Shown here: positions 58,405 through 64,000 of the stretch, piece after piece
Layout of the letters: the number at the start of each line of letters is the position of its first letter
How positions within the stretch are numbered: the stretch's first letter is position 1
Source of the DNA: Ligustrum vulgare
Lineage: Eukaryota; Streptophyta; Magnoliopsida; Lamiales; Oleaceae
Assembly (NCBI GenBank): GCA_963555705.1
Contig: OY743174.1
Location: forward strand, 27,221,608 to 27,285,607
Direction of reading: 5' to 3'
DNA length: 64,000 nucleotides
Made by a program: the position numbers and the translations under genes
Notes under the pieces: model-generated
What the model was told of the DNA's origin: nothing
Database searches by the model: none
Seen by the model: the letters and a program-made list of their open reading frames with translations, nothing else

Positions 58405-59222
58405 TGACTCATTCACAAGTCCAGTTTTCATTTTACGTATAATATGTTTTCTAAAGTGAAGTTAATATTCATAGTATATTACATTTTTGTAACTTCCAAT
58501 TTCTATGTTCATAGACTCGGTCTAAGAAAAATATGGTCTATTGAAGTCATACCAAATACCCGTGCGCAAGAGGCTCGAATGGTCACGCACTTCGAGAAGG
58601 TAATATGATTTTCTATTACAGTTACCTTAAGAAATATTTATTAACATGTGCATTTAAATTGTTGAAGATTGACCCTAAGACCAAGCAATTGCTAAGCCCT
58701 ATTAATTATTTCAAAACATTCCACACTTTCAAGTCCGGCAATTGGGTGAACACGAATGTAGCTTTTGACTACGTAAGTAGTAACACATAAGTTTCACACT
58801 TGCCTAACTTTTCTATTAAATTATTAAATTTCATTAATTTATTTTCTTCTCATTCATAGGATCTCCTTTTTGAGGCTAGGGAGACCTAGTAGAACTAATG
58901 CCCCAGTCCTATTGACGAGCAAGCAAATTATTAGAGAGGTCCTTTGGGACGCGACGTTGACATGAACTTGGTATCAAAAAGATCTAGAAGGGCATGAAAA
59001 TCTTTACGGACTCCGTCGTTGGATCATTGCATGTCCCACAAGGATCTACTCGTATAGAAGATCCTAGATTCACGATATATTATGTCAAGACTCATCAGCT
59101 GGAGATGACTATTGCGCGATTGATTAGAATGTTGAATTATTAGACAATGTGTCTAATGATGATGACGAGGATGGGCTCAAAAAGTATTTTGCAGATCTAT
59201 AATGGTGACAAAATGTCGTCTT
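58405..59222 (+). pseudogene. CACTA-type (Transposase_24-like) gene, 3' part
   Basis: Continues the exon broken at 48340 (CIDSFTSPVF) to a GTATAA donor at 58437. Further exons lie between ATAG and GTAATA (58515-58599, RSKKNMVY and AQEARMV), between GAAG and GTAAGT (58668-58772, KTFHTFKSGNWVNTN), and from 58860 after CATAG. The HTFKSGNWV block matches the 'HTRKDGTWVD'-like end of the plant transposase family. Stops are present. The gene runs up to the LTR at 59229. Confidence 0.68.
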
Positions 59223-59228
59223 TATAGC

Positions 59229-60830
59229 TGTTGAGTGCATTTTACATGCACATTTCATATGTTTTTGGTGGCACTTTTGAGTAATTTGGACAAATATCTA
59301 TTTAATTGTGCATATTTTGTGGTTAAATAGGCTCAACAATCAACTTCATGGAGAAAGCACGAGAAATGAGCTAAATGAATGAATAATAAAAGAAATTGAG
59401 GAGAAAAGAGTCAAATCCTTCAAAGAGTCAAAGTTTGGGGACCAAATTGTCACTCCCGAAAAGTGGTGGATCGCATGTACAATTGATCAAAGGACTAAAT
59501 TGCAAGTTTCTAAAGTTGACGAACTCAAAGGCACTTTTGAAAGGGCTCAACTGAAAGAGATCAGAAACTTCGGGGATCAAGTTGATCTACACTAAAAGTT
59601 GGAGGACCCAATTGTTGATCATTGAAAGACGGAGCTGCCAGATGAACCACGCGATCGTGTGGCGTTCGCGAGATAGGCCAAAAATACAACCCGAGACTTA
59701 CAAGGCCAACCACGCGATCGCATGGTCAAAATATTGGGCGATAATTTGGTGCGACCCGGTTCGGCCCAAATGTTGTTATACGCGGATCTAGCGATTTTTG
59801 GGGGTTTTTGAGGTGGTTTTGGTTAAATTTTGAATCATTCTTCCTCTTTTCAAGTCAAGAAAACCCTAGCTCTCCCTTTCTCTTTTATTTTATCTCTTTT
59901 TATCTTGTAATTTCTCTTGTAAGTTGTATAGTTTGTTGATGAATATTGATTTTGGGGAGAAATACCAACATTATTGTGGAAGAATAGTGATATTTTGAAT
60001 CAAGAATCATTGGTGAAGGGAAGTGTTTTTGCTTAATATTCATATTTCTCTATTTATTTTACTTCATAATCGAAATGATGTATTTAATTCTTGAATTTTA
60101 TTGTTATTTCACTATGGGCTAAACTATTTTGTGTTGGGGTTATTGATGAAACTTGACCTAGCTTAAGTGATTTTAATACTTGTATTAAGAATTTAAGCTT
60201 TTTATTATCTTGTGCATTTATTGTTGTATTTATTGACTAGCATTTATTGTGGCCACATTTATGCTTAGGTTTCATGGGATGTGCAATTATTGAGAAATTG
60301 TTGTGTATTCTAGATCAATACAATATTTGCTCTAGGTTCTTGTTTAGGATAGAGATATACCTAAAACCCTAAATGACCCATTGAGCTATTTTTACAAAGG
60401 TTTAATGCAATTGGTGTGTTTTTAATCGACATAGAGATATAGTAGGTTAATGCCACTAATTAGGGTTGATTTCACTCGAGAGAGGTAATTGGCTAAGCTT
60501 GAAAAATCGGGTCTAACATGATTAATGATCTGCATTTCTATTTGCTTGTGATAATTCAATTAGGTAATGGTCAAGTAAAATCAAGAATCCCAACACTCCT
60601 TTATCATCTATTCATCACCATTTTTCTAGTTATTTATTTACAATTGCAACTTTAATTATAGTACGAGAACATTCCCAAACAAATATTTATTGTGTGTGTT
60701 TCTTGTTAAAATTAATTATACTAGAGTGTAGTTGAAATAGACAATCCTTGTGGGATCGATAAACCGGACTCAATTAGTCCACTATCACTTGTATGCGACT
60801 CGTGCACTTGCAGTGTGTTTCTAGCGAACA
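59229..60830 (+). repeat. LTR of a plus-strand OTA gypsy element (1602 bp)
   Basis: Begins TGTTGAGTGCATTTTACATG and ends TTCTAGCGAACA. Its ends match 11968-12755 on the other strand; that copy lacks the middle 814 bp. Two near-palindromes of the form CCACGCGATCGYRTGG lie at about 59648 and 59708 in the U3 part. Confidence 0.88.
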
Positions 60831-60836
60831 AGTTTT

Positions 60837-60854
60837 TGGCGCCGTTGCCGGGGA
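60837..60854 (+). promoter_or_regulatory. Primer-binding site, tRNA-Asp type
   Basis: TGGCGCCGTTGCCGGGGA, the form typical of Athila/Tat elements, six bases after the LTR. Confidence 0.88.
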
Positions 60855-60994
60855 ATGTTTCTATTTAAATTACATTTTAGTTGATATTAGTTTTAACTAT
60901 TGGTTACTTTTATTTCTTGTACAAACTTTCTTTAGTTTTGTTTTGTGTAAGAAATCTTCTAATTTCTTGTGTTGTTCTAGGTTGTTAATTGTGC

Positions 60995-62130
60995 ATGCAT
61001 CGAAGTAGAAGTCTTGATCTAGTTGAAATAGATCCGGATATCGAGGGGACTTTTCGACGTAGGTTAAGGGAACAACGGGAAGCTAGGAGACAGCTTCTTA
61101 CTGGGATGGAAGGAGAAAGAGTTAACATCGAGCTTGATGCTCCAACTGCAATTCCTCCAAGGGGTGGAATCCCACCCAATTTTGTTCCTCAAGCGGCTAG
61201 AGCTCAAGAGCCTGTTGTTAATGAAGAAGACATGCTTTTTGGAGATTTCACGAACCCTCCTATTGTCAAGAATCAATCAAGCATCGTCTATCCCTCCTAC
61301 AATCATCCAAATTTTCAACTTCGGCCGAATGTCATCAATTTATTCTCCAACACCATCTCATTCTATGGGAGGACCGATGAAAATCCACATGCCCATGTGG
61401 TACGATTCCTAGAGATTTGTAGCAACTTCAACTATGAGGGTGTGAATGTGGATGCAATCCGGATGAGGTTATTTGTACATACATTGAAAGATAAAGCAAG
61501 AGAATGACTTGACACTTTGCCTCCAGGGAGCATCACGACTTGGGTGGAGTTTGTCCAAAGGTTCACTACAAAATTTTTCCCACCATCTAGAGTTGCTAAA
61601 CTCAAGCATGATATTACTACATTTCAACAATTCGAGATGGAGAGCTTTCATGAAGCTTGGGAGAGATTCAAAGATATGCTTAGGAAGTGCCCAAATCATG
61701 GGATTACATTGGGGCAACAAGTCAACCACTTCTATGCCGAGTTAACTCCTCATTGCCGTTCAAATGTGGATTCATCCTCTAATGGGTCCATCAAGACAAA
61801 GAGCATTCGGGAGGCTTATGATTTGTTTGAGATCATGAGTGAACAAAGTGCAATGTGGCCGGATAGAAGTGCACCAAGGAGTTCTAGTGGTCCACGAGGG
61901 GGTGATGATTATGAACTTGTCTTGTCAAAGATTGATTCCTTAGCCAAGAAAGTGGAAGGGTTATCTACTTCAACCTCGCGGCCCGTCAATATGGTTCAAG
62001 CCCCTCCGGTATGTGATATATGTGGAGCTAATCATCAAAGCTCTATGTGTCCATTGGTGGCAAGTGGTTCTTCATCTACCGAGCAAGTTGCTTATGCTCA
62101 AAATTTCCAACGCCAAAGGTTCAATAAAAT
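60995..62130 (+). pseudogene. Gag of the plus-strand OTA gypsy element, one stop, 3'-truncated
   Basis: Starts MHRSRSLDLVEIDPDIE. The gag core (ISFYGRTDENPHAHVVRFLE) runs to LKDKARE, where TGA at 61505-61507 replaces the Trp codon present in the copy at 10690-11808. The same frame then continues LDTLPPGSITTWVEFVQRF to the knuckle CDICGANHQSSMC near 62020 and FQRQRFN, where homology to the other copy ends at about 62128. It would form particles if the stop were read through. Protease and all of pol are missing. Confidence 0.88.
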
Positions 62131-62740
62131 AAAATTCTGTAAAAATAACAAAATTACCCTTAAGCTAACTCAAAATGGAAAATCGATAAAACGGACCCCT
62201 AAACAATGGAATTTAAACCAAAAAACTAGACAATTATCACTTGGAAAAAATGTGCAGAACTGGAAAATACTTCCAAAATGTACTTGCTTGGGTAGATCGA
62301 TACCGAAGCCAAATTTACGGGTGTCCAGTTGGTTTCCAATTTTCTCTTCTGATTGGTCTGTATCATTCCCTTCCAATTCATAAACAACTTTGCCCTAAAT
62401 TTTCACCAAAATACAAAGGAAAAGTTCTCCTAAACTCCTTTACATTGGATGAGAACTTAATGGATGAATTTATAATAGCCATGAAAGATTTTCCTTCCAC
62501 TTTAGAAGCTTTTTGTGCACTACCTATTGGTACAACCTTAATCTCTTATCCTTCCACTTAAATATGTTATAGTGCTCTTTACCACTATATATAGCATACA
62601 CATCAAACTGCTACAGTCTGCCAATAACATATAACATGCATCCATATCAACAATGTCGCAAATAATCTCTGATTTGTAAAAGGTTTCCTAAGAAAAAGGT
62701 ACTTTACAAATTCGAGTCACCTAAACAGAATGAACCTTCT
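62131..62740. other. Sequence beyond the gag breakpoint, not recognised
   Basis: Plus-strand ORFs here (to 62383 and 62561) have no domain I recognise; the first is an artificial extension of gag. It may be target or insertion sequence of a rearrangement. Confidence 0.5.
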
Positions 62741-63340
62741 TGATTTAACCAATTTGATATGGAGATAGATGTGGTTCGGTTGACATCTTCATATGATTCA
62801 TCAGCTTCTTGGTGATCATATTCTTACAACAACAATTATCTATGATCGTTCTGTAAGTAACATCACCAACTAGGCACTTGGCCTGAAAGTTCTTCTCGTG
62901 TCGAGTTAACTCTTTCTGTTTGGCAAGCATAAGATTTGGAGCACTATACACAAAAATCTATTTGTTCTTCTCTAAACACTTCATCGATGCATGATTCCTC
63001 TTCCTTGTCTTCTACATATTCGTGATCCTGATCCTCTTCATTAATTGTATCTAATGCATGTACTATTCTTCATTCAAGACACTCATTCAATTTATGTTTG
63101 GGCTTTTCGCACCTGTAACACTTCCCAACATTCAATTTTGCATACAAATTGTTTGTTGCCTTACCATTCGATCTCCGTTTTACCATTCGACTTATCTCGA
63201 GTTACATTCCTTTTTTTGTTCTACTGTATCATCTTAATATCTCTGAAATGGTGGAGGGCATCGTGACTGTTGTTCCAGTGATGATTTGGCTTGAAAATCC
63301 ATCTCTTTGGCGTCTATCAATGAATAAATAGGCTAGACCC
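62741..63340 (-). pseudogene. Gypsy gag end and aspartic protease fragment
   Basis: Minus strand: zinc knuckle CYRCEKPKHKLNEC near 63115-63075 (CX2CX4HX4C), an acidic linker (EEDQDHEYVEDKEEESC), then a retropepsin-like block CLVGDVTYRTIIDN with DNCCC where DSGSS is expected, followed by TEPHLSPYQIGW-like codons at 62750. The changed active site and frame breaks show it is dead. The style suggests a chromovirus (Reina-like), an inference. Confidence 0.72.
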
Positions 63341-63395
63341 CCATCTTGTCTTGAATTTTATCATTTAATCCCTTTGCGATCCACGCAATTGATGT

Positions 63396-64000
63396 CCTAA
63401 ATTGCAAGTGTACAGTATTGCAATTAAGTAATAAAGTGAACATTTTAAGTTCGATTTATCGTCTATGAAGACTGCTATTAATTATCAAAATGGTTAGTTC
63501 CTAATTTTATTTGAACAATGAAAAATGTTTTAAAAATATAAAACTAAGAATTATGCTAAAGAAATAAATTATGAAATTGTTTTGTTTTTAAAATGATTTT
63601 AAAAGTGTTGAGATTCACTATTTCACCTAACTAATTAAATTAACATAAACTCCAGTTTTATTTCTTAATAATGCATTCAGTCGAATTCACGCAAGTATAT
63701 TGAAATTCCTGTTTCGGATTTAAATTAATCATACCTAATTAAGTCAACTATGTATATCTACAGAGGGTTAGAATTATTCCTTTACTAAGTGCATTAAACG
63801 CAAGAATTCTCACATGACCGCAGTAATAACAAAAGTATATCTCTATCTTTTATTCAATTATCGAATTTTATTCCTAAGTCTAGATTGTTAGCTCACCTCT
63901 CGAATTATGAAAATAAACCACGAAATCATAAATTAATAGCCAATTAACTCATGCATTAAGCTCATTATAAAATCAATACATGCAACGAATTATTAAAACA
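63396..64000 (-). repeat. Probable LTR, running off the right edge
   Basis: TGTCCTAAATTGCAAGTGTACAG-type start and the following TTTATCG and CTATGAAGACTG words parallel the layout of the OTA LTR at 11968 (GCAAGTGCACG ... TTTATCGATC). No second copy or primer site is visible, so this is tentative. Confidence 0.4.

Overview
This is a nuclear window from a flowering plant, most likely a eudicot. It is gene-poor and AT-rich, with spliced genes, nested LTR retrotransposons, Helitrons, SINEs and hAT/CACTA debris. I see one convincing host gene: a multi-exon minus-strand gene at 26155-38646 encoding a DUF724-type protein (four Agenet-like modules, AT-hook, C-terminal DUF724 domain with coiled coil). 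My 13-exon model joins in frame throughout and gives 1076 residues.

Layout. (1) 1-12755: a decayed minus-strand Ty3/gypsy element of the Athila/Tat (OTA) type, running off the left edge. It is split inside its reverse transcriptase by a plus-strand Tat-like element (2867-8954), which keeps only an integrase scrap and a decayed antisense extra ORF with apparent introns. (2) 13075-16520: a decayed plus-strand Ty1/copia polyprotein. (3) 17557-24011: a young, intact minus-strand Ty1/copia element (1368-codon polyprotein, near-identical LTRs) flanked by a 208-bp duplication instead of the usual 5 bp. (4) 26155-38646: the DUF724 gene. A two-exon module in it is present three times in tandem, and its 6.3-kb intron holds a solo LTR, a hAT transposase relic and a MITE-like element. 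(5) 39895-47300: a SINE with perfect target duplications, two head-to-tail non-autonomous Helitrons, gypsy scraps and a second SINE-like unit. (6) 47800-59222: a decayed CACTA-type (Transposase_24-like) gene interrupted by a 10-kb chromovirus-like LTR element (48341-58399) with 2.8-kb LTRs and an intact TGCAT duplication. The interior of this element is almost non-coding and carries a fold-back made from its own LTR. (7) 59229-64000: the LTR and gag of a plus-strand relative of element 1, then a minus-strand gypsy gag/protease scrap and a probable LTR.

How the parts relate. Only the DUF724 gene and the copia polyprotein look able to make full-length protein. The 10-kb element has no visible pol beyond the last codons of a chromodomain-like tail, yet its LTRs are almost identical, so it was probably moved by enzymes supplied in trans. 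The strongest candidates for something new are the triplicated exon module, the LTR fold-back, the 208-bp flanking duplication and the spliced antisense ORF. Gene boundaries and all functional statements are inferences from reading the sequence.
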